From Cytospora piceicola (Eukaryota > Ascomycota > Sordariomycetes > Diaporthales > Cytosporaceae): a stretch of DNA of 64,000 nt. Positions 11,548 to 24,798 of this stretch are shown piece by piece. Positions within the stretch are counted from its first letter, which is position 1. Each line of letters starts with the position of its first letter. The stretch covers positions 1-64,000 of the forward strand of contig JALQBC010000020.1 of the NCBI GenBank assembly GCA_023375675.1, in the 5' to 3' direction. The notes below the pieces were generated by a model that worked only from the letters and a program-made list of their open reading frames with translations, ran no database searches and had not been told where the DNA came from. A program made the position numbers and the translations under genes.

Positions 11548-14500
11548 TCCCCGGCATACCGCCTCGACCAGCGTGACTCGACTTTGACTTGAGCGTTGAT
11601 ACCCGAATACACTGCATACTTGTGAGATGTCCACTCAAGGACAGTGATCTCATGGTTTGCAACGGCTTAGGTGGTTAGGCGTTTTCCGGTATATGGTGCC
11701 CGTCATCACCAACAAACTTATTTGTCTTCCATTCTCTTCGTTCTCCGGGGACATTTCATTCTTTCCAGTTCGCCTTCCCCGGTGGAATCTGCCGTGGTCT
11801 AATATTCGCTGCGCGGCAACTCTGCATGGCCACGGTTCTGCTGCCTCAACAGTCAGAAGTGGACTTGTCACACTGGACGACTACATATTTGCATGTTTGT
11901 TGATTGGCACATGGGCCAAGCGGTGAAGAAGGTGGTTGTTGATACCGAAAGAAAGAACGTCATAGCGCGAGCTTTTGCCGCGTTCTTTGCATCTGCAAGA
12001 ATAGGGCGTACGTAGTGAGGCACAGCTTTGAATTCTTTTCCTGGCCCCTTTTTTTTCTTTTCCTTTTTTCCAAGGGCGGCGGCGGAGACGCCCAGAGTCC
12101 AAGAAGCAGCCAACATGAACACACGAGTTCACGACGCAGCAATGAATTGGATGATGGGGATGATGCGCACCACTCGCGGCGACGGAGCCAAAATGGATGG
12201 TGTTCTCTGGGGGCTGGCAGGGACCATTTCGACCGCCGTTCATGCCTCTCCCCCTCGCCTCAGCTCACCTCTCTGGAAGCATGTATTCATGCTTGTTTCC
12301 GTTGGTGTCTTCGAGGGGCGTTCACCGGGGGCATTTGAGATTTCCAAGGTTTTCTGCGATGGAGAAAGAATGGAGGAACGAGAATTACTTTTTCAGAGGG
12401 AAGAAATAGCTACATCACAGCAACCTGTACAATAGTAACCGTCTTCCTTTATAGACGCTTCTGACATATGCCCTCTGGCAGACCCTTAATGCATTCTTTT
12501 TACAGATTACTGAAAAGATGAGCCGAGCGAGTAAGAGTCTACTGCGCGCGTACGTGTGCAGTACAGTGTCTACGAGCTTTGAAGGCTTGCTGGTCTTCCG
12601 CCTGAGTGATGATATCCAGACACATATGGCTGTTCCGTGTTCCAGATGTCGGGTTTCCTGCTTTAATTCCTTTCTCTTTCGGTGGAAGCAGCGAAACATC
12701 ATAAAATTCCCTTTTTGCCTCCCTGCATTTTTTGACTCCGGGAATTCCAAAGGGGGAAAGGGTCGGAGTCCCAACATGGCAACTTACACGAATTGCGACT
12801 TTACCTGATGTGGGAGCCAAGCAAGCCCACATCAGCCTTACCCTTTTGAAACCAATTTTTTGGTCCCTTTTTTTTTTTCCTTTTCATTGCGCCTTTTGGG
12901 AAGTATGAGGGATAGTTTTGAGTAAAGTGACGCTCAAGTTCGGGATGGCCCGAGATGATTTACATGGCTGGGTACCGTTTGTCACCAGACAGATGTATAT
13001 AGAATATGCAAGATCGGAATCAATAACATGGTCTACGTATATGATATTAACCTTAAATTAAACCATGTACGATGGGGTCGCATGGAGAGGGCCAGATATG
13101 GTTAGCAAGCTATGCTTGAATGGGTAGAGATCTGTCCCCCTTGGAGGTGGTTCGTGCCTCGTTGCGCCACCATGACTTGAGGGTCTCGAGTTGAGGGCCC
13201 GGACTTGACATGGCCAAAATTCTGGAGATCTCTGGTATGATGATTGTGCTTGTCGTGGCTGGCTCGATATCGGCATCATCGGCCCCCCACACCAGAAAGC
13301 CACTTGAGGCTAAGGGAGAGGGGCCTGATAGATGTATCGGCTCGATGAGATCTACGGTTACATGATCAGATGGAGGTACTGATGTGCTTTCAATGCCGGC
13401 TCGTCATCCCCCTCCCCCCCAATTCGATGGGAGCGAGGTAGGGGGATGAGATGCTCGATTGAGGGTGTGGACGTCGGCGTCAGGCCTCAGCTGCCTAAGC
13501 CCTGCGTGCGTGCATGATATGCGCCTGCCCCTCCCTCTCGTCCAGGCAGTGAATCGAATTGACTTGGGGGATGTTCTGCCAACTTCGGCCTGACGCCAGG
13601 GTCGTCCACATTGGGATTGGGCCAAACTCGTTGGGCAGATAAGGTTGACAACCTTCGCGGGTGTGCTGCTCTTTCGCAACATGATCAGTTATCACTATGC
13701 TGGGGACCCCTCAAGTGCATCCATCTCCAGTTTGCAGGAAACAAGTTGGGGCCAGTCAGTCCGGTGTGTAGTACCAGTGTGCAACATCGTCGAACCCACG
13801 GATGCCACCAGGCCACGAACGAAGGTATCAGCCTCCACCCTAGCCACGTGGCAGCAAGTGGCATCGCGATGGCCCATCCGAAACGAGTTAATGGGTTGAG
13901 GGTTGGCTGGTACTTGAGCTCCTGGCAGCCACTTTTGAAAGGAAGAGAGGGAGAAAGAAGGAAAGAGAAGAGAAAAAAAGGGGTCGTCCTTCGCCCCCTC
14001 GGTTTGGGTCCGGCTCCATGGACCCGGGCCTCGCAGCTGAACGTCACGAGAGGCAGTTCCGCAGCTTGTGTTCTCCGACGGAGCCGAGCCTCAGCACGTT
14101 CCTCGCCACGCTGTCCCCGGTCGTGCCCATGCCTCGACCCTCGGACCTCTCGGCCAGGGGGTAGGTAGATGAGACGGGCTGCACCGAGATGCCACAGTGT
14201 CTCCCCGTCGGCGTGGGCGCCATCGACAGTTTGACTACCCAGAGATCAAGGGGTAATGTAATGGCCAGCTCGGCTTCTGGTGTTGGTAATTTGGCAAGTC
14301 CTGGTGCGTGTTTCAAGACCAAAAGATATGTGCTTTTAGAGACCAGAAGACGTCTTGTCCAGTCTTCACTCTCGATGTTCGTCTGCTTGATCGCGACGTC
14401 GAGAACAATTTCAGTCAGGGCAAGCAACTGCATCGTACACGAAACTTCCTCGTCTGTGGCCTGGATCCTTGGGAGACAAGATCGAAATGCATGTTGAAGG

Positions 14501-15136
14501 AGGAAGAGTGGACTTCTGTCTGTATATTTGCTATGTATAGAATCAGTTTTCGGTGTCACAACGACGTGTGACCTTTCATATGCTGACCTAAGCAAATTCA
14601 AAGAGTGGCAATCGGTGGCACTTTGTTCTGTTATGGAGGGAGGAAGGAAGGAAGAGGGGGCGTCAGGGTGTCTGGGTGTGTGGTGCTCCAAGTGGGCGGG
14701 TGGGCCCTGTCTGGTAGGCCTGGCAGGCCTGGGTGAGCAAGTTCAGTAGGTTGAGCACGTTTCTGCAGGGCCGTTTTAGCGGCCGCAAACAGTGGTCCGG
14801 GGTGCCTTGCGTATTGTGTACATGGCTTTTAGGGTGCACACTATCGCGACTAACAGCGCACACGAGACCATCAAGGGACTGCAACGATCGGACTTGGGAA
14901 ACATCAGGATGACTCGTCGAGGCTATCATGATGTCAATTGTGCGGTGTTGGCGACAAGAGTGCGTCATATTTTGGATCCAATATCAATATTACGATTCCG
15001 TAGGACCGGATCTGTTTCCCTCCGCACCGCCATATCGTCGTCAAGTTCATTATATCATAGGTTGGTATCGTCGTCGCACGTCGTGTAGTGTCTGTCATAT
15101 TGTACAATCATCCTCCGCCCAGCAGTGTGAATCCGT
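11548..15136. other. 3.6-kb gene-poor region between MCM1 and the Ctr gene
   Basis: The flanking genes converge on this stretch, so both 3' untranslated regions lie here. Open frames of up to 215 codons occur (14044-14691 minus, 13611-14168 plus), but they show no family motif and overlap other open frames. Notable items are a TTCCAAGGTT decamer (12342), a hairpin at 12805-12835 and a T-rich tract near 12870. Confidence 0.4.
12805..12835. repeat. Inverted repeat, 10-bp arms
   Basis: CTGATGTGGG is followed after 11 bases by its exact reverse complement CCCACATCAG. A smaller hairpin (ACCAA with TTGGT) and a run of T residues follow within 55 bases. Confidence 0.8.
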
Positions 15137-15885
15137 TCAGTGCTCGCTCAGCACAGAGTACCGGCCGACCGCGAGACTGCCGAGGAACGTGCCACCGAGG
15201 ATGGAGACGAAGTAGCCGATGTTCATTGTCATGACCGCCAGCATGCTGCGAGGGAGGAGGGGGGAACGAATTAGCAGGATGTACTTGGGGTCCAGCCGAC
15301 CAATGAATAAGTAGGGCAGGCAGCCAGGCAGCCAGGGCAACAAACTCACAGTAGGTATCCAACGCCCGCGATCACAGTATCCACCACGGCCCGCACCGGG
15401 TCGACCGACAACCTCCAGGGCCGGACGTGCGAGTGCCTCTTCTTGACGACCATGACCTCCTCCTCGACCCCGTTGGCCGACAGCATCATGTTCCGCTTGA
15501 GGCTGTCCCCCGAGACGTTGTCGTGCATGGTCTGCCTGCCGTTGACGACGACGTAGCGCCTGTCGAGCTCCCTGTCCAGCCACCGGCTCTCCTGCAGGGC
15601 CCGGAGGGCGAACAGGCCGCGGAAGATGACGGCCAGGGCGATGAGGAAGATGCACGTGCCGGCGTAGGTGCCGGCGCTCGAGGGCGTCCACCTCTCGGAG
15701 TAGAGGGCCGTGGCCATGTTGTTCTGGAAGGAGACGGTCATGGTGGACATGGTGGACATGGAGGACATGGAGGACATGGTGCTGGTGGGGGACGAGGACG
15801 AGGACGAGGACGAGGAGCTGCCCATGTCCATGCCGGCCATGGTCGATGCCGCTTCCATCATGGCGTCTCTTGGGAGGACGACCAT
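15137..15885 (-). CDS. Ctr-family copper transporter
   Basis: Two exons (15885-15350 and 15245-15137) joined by a 104-nt intron (GTGAGT donor, CGCAG acceptor) give 214 residues. The N-terminus is methionine-rich, with MAGMDMG and repeated SxM units over residues 8-57; such motifs bind Cu(I) in Ctr proteins. Three hydrophobic segments follow, near 70-95, 163-188 and 189-208. The second contains the diagnostic MxM (Met184, Met186) and the third a GxxxG (Gly197 to Gly201) that packs the trimer pore. A hydrophilic loop joins segments 1 and 2. The family imports Cu(I) across the plasma or vacuolar membrane as a trimer. The sequence LYSERWTPSSAGTYAGT fits the Ctr3-like fungal group, but high- or low-affinity status cannot be decided. 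The first of several close methionines was taken as start. I did not find a clear copper-response element upstream. Confidence 0.9.
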
Positions 15886-16585
15886 CTTTTGGCGTGTATG
15901 GACTCAAGCTCGACCGTGTTCGGAAGGTTAGATAAAAGTGGTGGTGAGGAATGAGGCTGAAGAACTCAGGACCGCTCAGGAATGATAGTTAAACCGGTTT
16001 GGTGTTATTGCAGTAAGTTAGTTAGCCTTGGCTTTTATGAAGCTTTTGGGAAGAAAAGAAAACCTAAAACATGCTCGAAGTCGAGATGGGGGCTCTCCAG
16101 CCTTTTTGGTGTTTTATTTTGATCCTCATGGTTGATCTGGGAAACTTGCTCAATCCAAGCAAACACTCCTCACGCCGGCGTAGTATCGTTTACTGTGCAC
16201 CGAATGATGAGACGAAGGGGGCTTCGCTCTTTGACCGAGGTAGTCTTTGTTAGCACCTAGCGCCAGTGTGACATGCCCATCTCTAACAGCAAGAACGAAG
16301 CTGTCGACTGTGAACTTGCTCAAGCTAAACAAGGGTCCGGGACCACATTTAGATGCTGCTGTGACCGTTACGGCCACCGTCTCAGCACAGAACATCCCCC
16401 TCCCATTTCGAGTGTCAATGAAAGCTTCCCGATTTGCATTAGATCAGATCTCACGTTTGTACACGATACGTGTGGGGGCGAATTGGCACTAACAGCTGTC
16501 AGACTTCGGCAACGACGACGACAACGACAACGCCAACGCCAACGCCTCGTCTCTTGTCATCATCCACAACACAACACAACACCAA

Positions 16586-16625
16586 CCCGTCCACCCGTCC
16601 ACCCGTCCACCCGTCCACCCGTCCA
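16586..16625. repeat. 8-bp tandem repeat (CCCGTCCA)5
   Basis: Five exact head-to-tail copies of CCCGTCCA, preceded by CAACGC/CAACGA-type repeats from about 16508. It lies upstream of the copper transporter gene. Confidence 0.92.
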
Positions 16626-19600
16626 TCCATTTGTCTGTGATTCTCGCAAGTGCAACCGGGTCGAGATGCTTCAAATATAAAGGACCTTCATGGACACCAA
16701 CTTCGAGACAGACGGTCAAGAACCATCACCTGGTTGCAAGATTTCACACCATACCGGAGAGGATATTAAACTGTACTCCTGCGTGCCATCCGAGTCGTTT
16801 CCTGCCAGACGCCTGACTCAAGCCCCGAGTGGCCACTGCAACCGGGACTCCCCAGAGGGCACAGGAAGTAGGTACGGATCGTCACCTAGTAGCGATGGAC
16901 CGAGCAACGACGGCACCGTGCCTCGTCACCTTCGGACCGTCCCATCGTCTTGCTCGCAGGGTCGATGCAATCTTTTGGACATGTCTACGCAAGCGGGTCA
17001 TCCACACCACATCCTGGACCACAGCCTACTCTAAACAGTATGGCAAGATGAAGGGGGCCTAAGGTCTTCTAGGTGTCCTTCTGGGAGAAAGACGAGAGAG
17101 TCAAGGCTTCGGCGTATCGGATTCTTGAGTAATCCATGGGCGGAAGCGCACTGTGTTATTCCGATCTGCCGTGCAATGTCCTCGACTTGGTGATTGTGTA
17201 CCATGAGCTTGACGGCCAAATTCCTTGTAGCGTTGAATGGAAGGCTACTCTACATGGAGGATGGCCATCCCCGGAGCGGGATGGAAAAGCACTGGCTGAG
17301 GAGAATATAGTCAAAACACGACAAAGTTCCAGTATCATGTGCGGCAGGGCTTGTTTAACGAGCAATCGTTGGAGACGGAAAGACCACGAGCTGCCGGTGT
17401 CGCCATGGTCAACGAGTGTTGACTGTGGAAAAATAATGGACTGCCCACCTGGATAATCACCCATGGTTTCAGCAATCTCCTCCCTATCATTCCTTGAGAG
17501 AAGAGGGAAAGTGGCAATGGGCCCAGCCTCGAGTACTCGACTAGAGATCTTGAACTTCGCGGGCCATGTTCGCCCACACCATGTGGCCTCGCTGATACCA
17601 ACCATTATACCCGGCTCTTGTCCCGTGCATCATTTGGAAAGCACGCGCAGTCACATCTCATCCGAAGCACCAACAGGTGTCGAAACGTCTGCGCGCTGCG
17701 CGCTGGAAAAGGGCTGACCGGTGCCTCCTGGCCATAACCCGAGTTGGGGCACCATGAGCACGCGGGCGAATTTCTCTTGAGGGCTTCTACGTCTTATCGT
17801 CCTGTTCCATACCACCACGCAGGAGCTCTCCGCTGTATGCTCGACGGGCTAACAACGATATCAGCACCCAGCGGGCGTGAGAGGCCATCCGTGTCTCCTA
17901 CAAAGCACTTGACCCCTCCTCCCAGGAATGACTGACTCCCTGGCGATAGTTACCAAAATCGGGCAACGTGGGAGATTGGCGTTCACATCGGCATGGGGGA
18001 CATCCACCGCACGATCCAGACACAAGAGTGGGTTCCTGTACGTTTTGGTTAGGTTCGGACCGGAGACGACAGACTGAATACCTCCGAACCTGTATGATGA
18101 CTCTTGTTACAGGATAATGCGGAGTCGGCTCCTACGACTCACCGAAGGGACTCGGTAAAGAAACAACTGTCGAGAGCAATGAGGTGGTTGATCTGATCAC
18201 GTCCGCGAACAACGTGGCGTCCTCCCCTCAGGAGACAAGCAGGATCATGAAGAGGATCGCAGCCAAGGCTGATTCTGGAAGTTTAAACCAGGCTGGAGGA
18301 GACGGTGCTGGTTCCCCTTCGAGGATGGGACATGCTACCTCCTCTGCCAGGCGCTTCCAACATGGCAGGTATTGCTCGCCTTGAGAACCTCGCAAGGGCT
18401 GCACAGTGTAGTTGACTGGAGGTCCATGTGCCGATTGTGCTACGCTTCGCCTGTGAAATGATATTGCAATTACCTACCCTTTTGTCTTCCGAATGGCAAG
18501 GTGCCATAGGTCCCAACATGGTGTCTACATGATAACAGTTAAGGTAAGGTGACCTGTCGCCTGGATTCATGCTGGGCCTTCTTGCTCTGGCCGTGAGCCT
18601 TTCCCTATTAGCTCATGCCATATTGGAGTAGGACCCAACAGGAGTCTCCTTCTCATATGTGTTCCAGCAAAATCTCTTGACCATGTAGCCCTATTCGGTC
18701 GTATCGACTTGCGGTGGGCACACCTCGTATAGGTGAATAGCAAGCGACGCATCAAGCACATCAAGTCCCAGTGCCTCGAAAATGCATGCAATCGCAACGT
18801 ACTGGAGCATAGGATGCTGCTCTTGACAATATGGTTTTGGGTTGGGAACTCCCGGTGATGTCAAGTACAAGATATGAGTTTTCTAGGAAGACCACGATGC
18901 GGTCCAGGAGGAGCAATCGGGAGCCACTCGCGACATAGTCGAGATGAGAAAGGGAGCCGTCAACACAACCTCCGGGCCGAGATTTTGGAGCCTTCGCATA
19001 TTTCAAAGATAACCAAATAATGCCTGAGAGCTCTTCAAAGCCATTAGCTCTTCATTATCTTCCAGGAGAAGGCCTGGCTCAGGGAAGCGTGTACTTGTAT
19101 CGTGAACCGGTCTGATGCCTTGCCCTATTTGACGACCCTATCTCCGCACCGCCGCGAAACACCAACAAGTACCGAATGACCACTTAAATACATAGTACGA
19201 CTAGTCCCCGCGCCTCTTTTGTGTGGAAACTACACGGTTCTCCTGTTCAACAACGAGGTCATTCTCCGGCCAGCTTCTTTCCTGACGATGCACCGCAGCA
19301 TACTGGAGCTAGTCACTTCGCACCCTATCAACAGTCCCCACGGGTAACATGGCAGTCCCTTCAACCGCATTGCCGGTAGACTTCCAACCTATGAAGCTTA
19401 ATTTTGTGTCGCCTCGATTGGCTGCGAGGGAAGACCCCTTGCGTCTTCCCGCACGGGCACCACTACTACTCATCGACGTTCTGCATTTCCTGTCTGCGTG
19501 CCTAGCTTAAACTGCCCGACTGCTTCAGCAAGTCACGATCAAGAACAGAAGAAACTTCATCAGCTGCGTGCAGGCAAGTGACAGAAGAGATATCCGTCTT

Positions 19601-22600
19601 CGTGTCATGACTTCTCGCAGGGGATGCTTCCGGTTTGGGATCGTCACCTTGATATGGAGCATATTGTTCTCCCTGGTACTCTTCAAGCACACAAGTACAG
19701 TTCTATTATACTGTGATCATTATGATGTCTTTGGCCGTCAGAAGTCATGAAGTTCCTGCCCAGTCCAATATTGAAGCCCTGCCCCCGGTATTACTTGCTG
19801 AACTACCCCCTGGCATTAATGAGGATGAAGGACTTCACAGTTCTAGCAGTGGTTTCACTGGAAGTCTTCGGGTATCAGAGTGCAATGATACCCTTAGAAG
19901 AGAACAGTCTCTGTACGGGTAGAAGGATCTCATTCAGATGGCACACGCAACATGAAGGTGCACGTGAGATCTATATCATGGCCTCATATTCCCCCGCTCA
20001 ACAACCCCATACGCCTGGGCTGGCCAAAAAGGGTATATAGCGCTTGCTAAGTACACCTCAGCTATGTCTCGTGTTCTCCTTAAGTAAGAAGGCACAGAAG
20101 CATCTGAAAAAGAAAGAGGGAAAAGAGGAAGAGAAGAAGAAGCAAAACAGAGGAAACAAAGCAGTGTCCTTTCGCTCAACAGGGCACAATGGTACTTTTG
20201 CAAGTAAACTGCATCCGTGCTCCGGAGCATTTCCGCTGGGAACATGCCAGCCAGTACAGCTCAGCTCAGCCGCGAGCCTGACAGCTGACTGATCTACCAA
20301 CAAAATGAAGTATTACGGTACTGCTCAGGCTCCAACGACCAGGAAACCACCTCCAATCGCATCTCTCCTGAATATACCGAGCCAGAAATGAGAAAATAAT
20401 AAATTGATCCCTTATCCATTGCCCTTGCAAGTACACGGAACCTCAATCATCCTTGAAGGGCGTCGCTCGCATTCGCCTCACTCGAGAGCAAGCATGAGCA
20501 AACCAGACGTGACACAAGGCCAGCCCAATCAGGCCCACATCCCTCCCCCCCCAAAGCACCTGATCTCCCGCAGTCGTACCTGTGCGTACACATCCTGTCG
20601 TGAAGATTGGACCCCGGGGAAAAGGCGAGGACAAGAAAAAATTGGAGTGAGTGATCCAATATCAAGAAATATTGGTACCACAGCATTTGAACTCACCAAT
20701 TCATAGCAGATTGTATTCCCCCGGGCCTTCCGTACACACAGGACAGGGATATTCCGTGTTCACGAAAAGACCCGGGGTTTTCTGGTGCTGAGCGTCGAGA
20801 AATAGATAGCAGCAGCCAGGGTTGGCCTCGGCAACCTAACCAGCGCAGCCATCTATCTGCGTGACCTTGCACGACAGCATATCAGATTCCGAATATCTGC
20901 TGTTGTATTTCCCAAATGATTTGCAAATGATTTGGTAATTGCTGATAAAGCATGAGAAAGCAAGCTGCCGTCTGAACAAAAAGGGAGCCTGTGGTTCGAT
21001 GGTGCCTGACAAAGCATGACGGCAAGGAGCGCAAACCCGAACGTCGATATTGCTCCTGCTGTACTTATGTAAGTTAGCCCAGACCGGAAAAGAAACGCAG
21101 GGACTGGATATTAGGCCACGCATCCTTTTCCTTTTCCCTCATAGTGGAGTGTCACATTCGTGTTTCCCACTCAAACGTTGAGACGTCAGGGATCGGCGCT
21201 GCACTGCAACGACAATCTATTCCTGAACCAGTTGCTTCTCTGGAAAGGCGAGGGAAGAAGGGCCCCATCCCACATCTCCCGGCATCCTGCGTGCCTGCCC
21301 ACCACCCACACCATCCCCCCCTCCTAAGCGGGTAGACCTTCCGAGCACAGTTCTTTTCGTGGCCCCTGCCTCGAAAAGAAAGGAAAAAGGAGGCTTGTGT
21401 GGCAACTGTCAGCACCCCCCAGGCGTTGGTGCCAGGATCGAGAAGCGGGACATGGGCTGATATGCAATGTTCCGCCAGAGTTGCAAGGCGTCCATGTCAA
21501 ATGGATGGCGCTCGATGGAGGTGACAGCTATGGCTTGCCTGCAGACGGGGCACCCGTCAGCAGTAGCCAGCCGGGCCGGGGCCGACTTCCTCATGCTGGA
21601 CCGATGTAATGTTGGCGACGGGAGCAGATCGAATCCGTCAGATATCTCGAGTCACATCGGCCTCTGTCGCCCGAGGGAACAAGATGCCATAGACATGTGT
21701 CTCTTAGTCTCCACTGTTACGCCAGATATGCAGGGATAAAGCTCCAACTGTACCCACCGTGGTCCGAGGGTCAGGGTCACTATCGGGTCTCTATCTTGGA
21801 GCCTAATTTGACGACATCTCGTGGTACCGTACCCGCCGCCGGGTTCTGTCTGCGAGCCGGAGTCGAGGTTATACCTATGCTATGCATGTATCAGCTGTCT
21901 GCATGCCCCCCATTGCCCGTTTTTGCATGTGCCTGAATAGAAAATCGAGGAGAAGATATCGTCCAGCAAATTGCCCGGATGCAAAACCGGCAACACAGGC
22001 AGAACCTTCGCCGAGGTCCGGGGATGTGTCTGCTTTTCCCTCGGGTGCAGCCGGTCAGGGGATCTGGCCCGTGGAACATCATCCAAGACAGGCGAATCGG
22101 GCCACGATGCCCACAGCCGGGGAGCTGTGGGGGGAAAGAGATGTCAGACTAGACTTTGATAAGACGAGAAGAATAGGAAACGGGAAGGAAATAATACTGA
22201 CGAGGTCTGTGTCTCGAAGCATATTGACAGATACGAAGGCACCTTCATGGCAGTCAATACCACCCAGCAAGTAGCCTTCAGCATTTCAAGCCTTAGCACC
22301 CATCCGGTCGGTCCGAAGAGACTCGGTGTCGCACAAGGCGGAACAGAACAATTTCTCGCCCCCATCACCCGTCGATGACATGGTACCAGAAAGTCATTAC
22401 GTGAATCTGATCGAGGGACCAACATATTGAGTCAAAACCGGTGACAGGTCTGAGGAGGGAAAAGATTCCGGGCTTTGGGAATCACAAAGTCTCCCTGGTG
22501 CGACAATGTTGGGTACCCGGATACAACGTCACAGATGTGTGTGAAAATTGAAGCCGGAGAAGCATTGGTGGAGAAATACCATGTTCGAGGCAAGCTTGGA

Positions 22601-24046
22601 TTGTCAGGATTGATCCATGGACCGGGAAAAGACGCTATACTATCCCCCCTCGAATAGTTGCACATTCATTATGATGTTGAGACGTGCAAGATAGAACCAA
22701 GGTCGATGGTGATGGCCTGGTGCTCGGACAGGTTGACAAGGCAGCGGAAGACGATACCCAGGGCCTGGCATCAACAAGGGTCTGACTCAGCTCGCTTACC
22801 TTCACCCCTCCCCCCTCCCCCTTCGGTCATCACGGACCGGGCTCTTGAGACATGCGCTTTTCGTGGCGGATTCGGCGTACAGGTAAACGTGGTCTGCTGA
22901 GCGGTCACGGGAGATTGAGGCCTGCCCGGATTGGGTGGCTTACACGATTGGATCTGAGATGGATGACCATGACCGTGGCCATCGCCTGCGCAGCTGGCCA
23001 CGGGTGTCTTCGATCCAGGCGTGGATCTTGAAATGTGTAACGATAGCATGAGGTTGTCCAGGAAGATCCTTCAATGACCGTGGGGATCGAGGCGAGCGCC
23101 GATGGGTCCGGCGGGAGAGGCGCTGGGTAGGGGGGGAGTTTGTTGTTCAGATCGCCGCCCCCTTCAGGGTCTCGACACCATTTGACCTGGTTCCCCTCAG
23201 CCATGCCTTCCCAGTACTCCGGCTCTGGCGCAAGCCATTGATGTCCAGTCCCTGCAACAAGGAGATTTAGATCGGAACATTTAGCTCGGGACGTTCGTGG
23301 ATCGCGGCTCTTGCATGGTCTGTTGACGTAAGGGGAGAGCAGAGGAGTGAGTGTGTGCGATGGGGACTGAATCGGACCTAATGGCAGAGACAAAAGCTTC
23401 TAGGATCAACGAAAACCAGCCAGCCTCGTTCGTTTGAGGGTCAATCATGTCCCACCAACCATGGTAAAGGTGTCCCCCACATGCATGCGTCCGCCTCGGG
23501 CCTTCCAACGTGCTGCTGCCTTTTGCTTCTTCAGTGCCATGCTCGTGTGTGTTCCGGCCTCTGCCCTACCCAAGGGGTACCGGCGGTTCGGTTTGGGGGA
23601 ACAGCAGGAGAAAGAAGATGACGGGCTACCAATCGCTCCCTCCGTCCGAATGACGACGTGTCGCGCTATAACAGTTTAGGACGGGGCTGAAGCGACACTG
23701 ATGGGAATAGTGTGGACGACGGGGTGGCCTTTTGTACTCTGTTACCTGTAGCATATCGAAATGTCTCACTCATACGTACTGCCTTGTTGACCGAGGTGGG
23801 TCATTGTCGAATAAACTTTCCACCCTTGGCTTGGCCAGTCCAATGAATCATCGCTAGAGTTGACTTTCAATGACCTTGTGACCGATTGTCTGACTGACTG
23901 TCGGTGGAAGGGGGGGGGGGGATATAAAAAAGGGTTCCACTCACACTGTCCGTCGGGAGGCTGGGAGGCTGAATGCTGGATGGAGGAGGAAGGATGGTCG
24001 GCAAGGGGAGCGAAGATAGATGAACTTGTTGAGATGCAAGGTGTTG

Positions 24047-24082
24047 TGTGAGGTGTAGTGTGAGGTGTAGTGTGAGGTGCTG
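24047..24082. repeat. 12-bp tandem repeat TGTGAGGTGTAG, 3 copies
   Basis: Two exact copies of TGTGAGGTGTAG and a third with one change, in non-coding sequence downstream of the zinc-finger gene. Confidence 0.9.
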
Positions 24083-24124
24083 TGTGCAGGTGGTGGTGCA
24101 TGTTGATCTAGAGAGGCGGAGAGG

Positions 24125-24178
24125 AACCTTGGAAGGTTCCAATGTAAGTTAAGATTGCTTTGTAAACCTTCCAAGGTT
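24125..24178. repeat. Nested inverted repeat, 14-bp arms
   Basis: AACCTTGGAAGGTT at 24125-24138 and its exact reverse complement AACCTTCCAAGGTT at 24165-24178 are separated by 26 bases. Each arm is itself nearly palindromic, so several hairpins are possible. The arms contain the decamer TTCCAAGGTT that recurs elsewhere in the window. Confidence 0.9.
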
Positions 24179-24310
24179 GGTACGGATCGATCGATGAAAC
24201 GTTGTCCCCGTTCTTTCCCACCGCCCCCGCCTCTGCCTCCGCTTGTCTTGCCTGTATTGAGCAGGTGCGGCAACACTCCCAAGCTGGAAGGCGCAGCTGT
24301 TACTTCTTGG

Positions 24311-24354
24311 GGTGCCTTTTTGGTGCCTTTTTGGTGTCTTTTTGGTGCCTATTT
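24311..24354. repeat. 11-bp tandem repeat GGTGCCTTTTT, 4 copies
   Basis: Two exact copies and two single-base variants of GGTGCCTTTTT, then a partial copy. The 11-bp period places T tracts about one helical turn apart. Confidence 0.92.
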
Positions 24355-24771
24355 GGTGGGCCGTTTGAGTATTCCCACGGAATATGACGGTTTATATGAT
24401 GAATTTTGACTCTTCTTTTTTTTACCCACCCAAAAATAAAGGTAGGCCCATCAATCATCACATTGACTTATGCCTAATATCACAGTGCTGTTTGTCCTTC
24501 TAAAACCCCCCATATTCATCTCTCTCTTTGAGTTGTCCCCATTCCCAAAAACATCATCCAATGCCAAAATGCATAACCCAAAGTTCAATTACCAAAAAGA
24601 AAAGGGAAAATAGAAAAGACCTTGAGACATAACAAAAACCGCAAAAAAGGATCCGCCTGCCGGTCCATTTGCCCATGTTCCATGCCCGCCCGTAAAAGAT
24701 GCTGTGCAGTTTGGTTCCGTTTCACAAAATGTCCTCCATAGAAAATAATGTCAAGAGAAACTCCATGCTCT

Positions 24772-24798
24772 TCCTCCTCCTCCTCCTCCTCCTCCTCC
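24772..24798. repeat. (TCC)9 microsatellite
   Basis: Nine exact TCC units lie about 450 bp downstream of the stop codon of the minus-strand zinc-finger gene. Confidence 0.92.

Noticed and set aside
12870..12885. T tract read as a bacterial-type terminator
   Set aside because: The window is fungal nuclear DNA, where intrinsic bacterial terminators do not apply.
14044..14691. 215-codon minus-strand open frame near the Ctr gene
   Set aside because: No recognisable motif or splice partner. Kept only as a possible orphan; transcript data would be needed.
21627..21636. GATCGAATCC, resembling a tRNA B box
   Set aside because: The flanking bases cannot form a T stem, and no A box or acceptor stem is found at the right distance.
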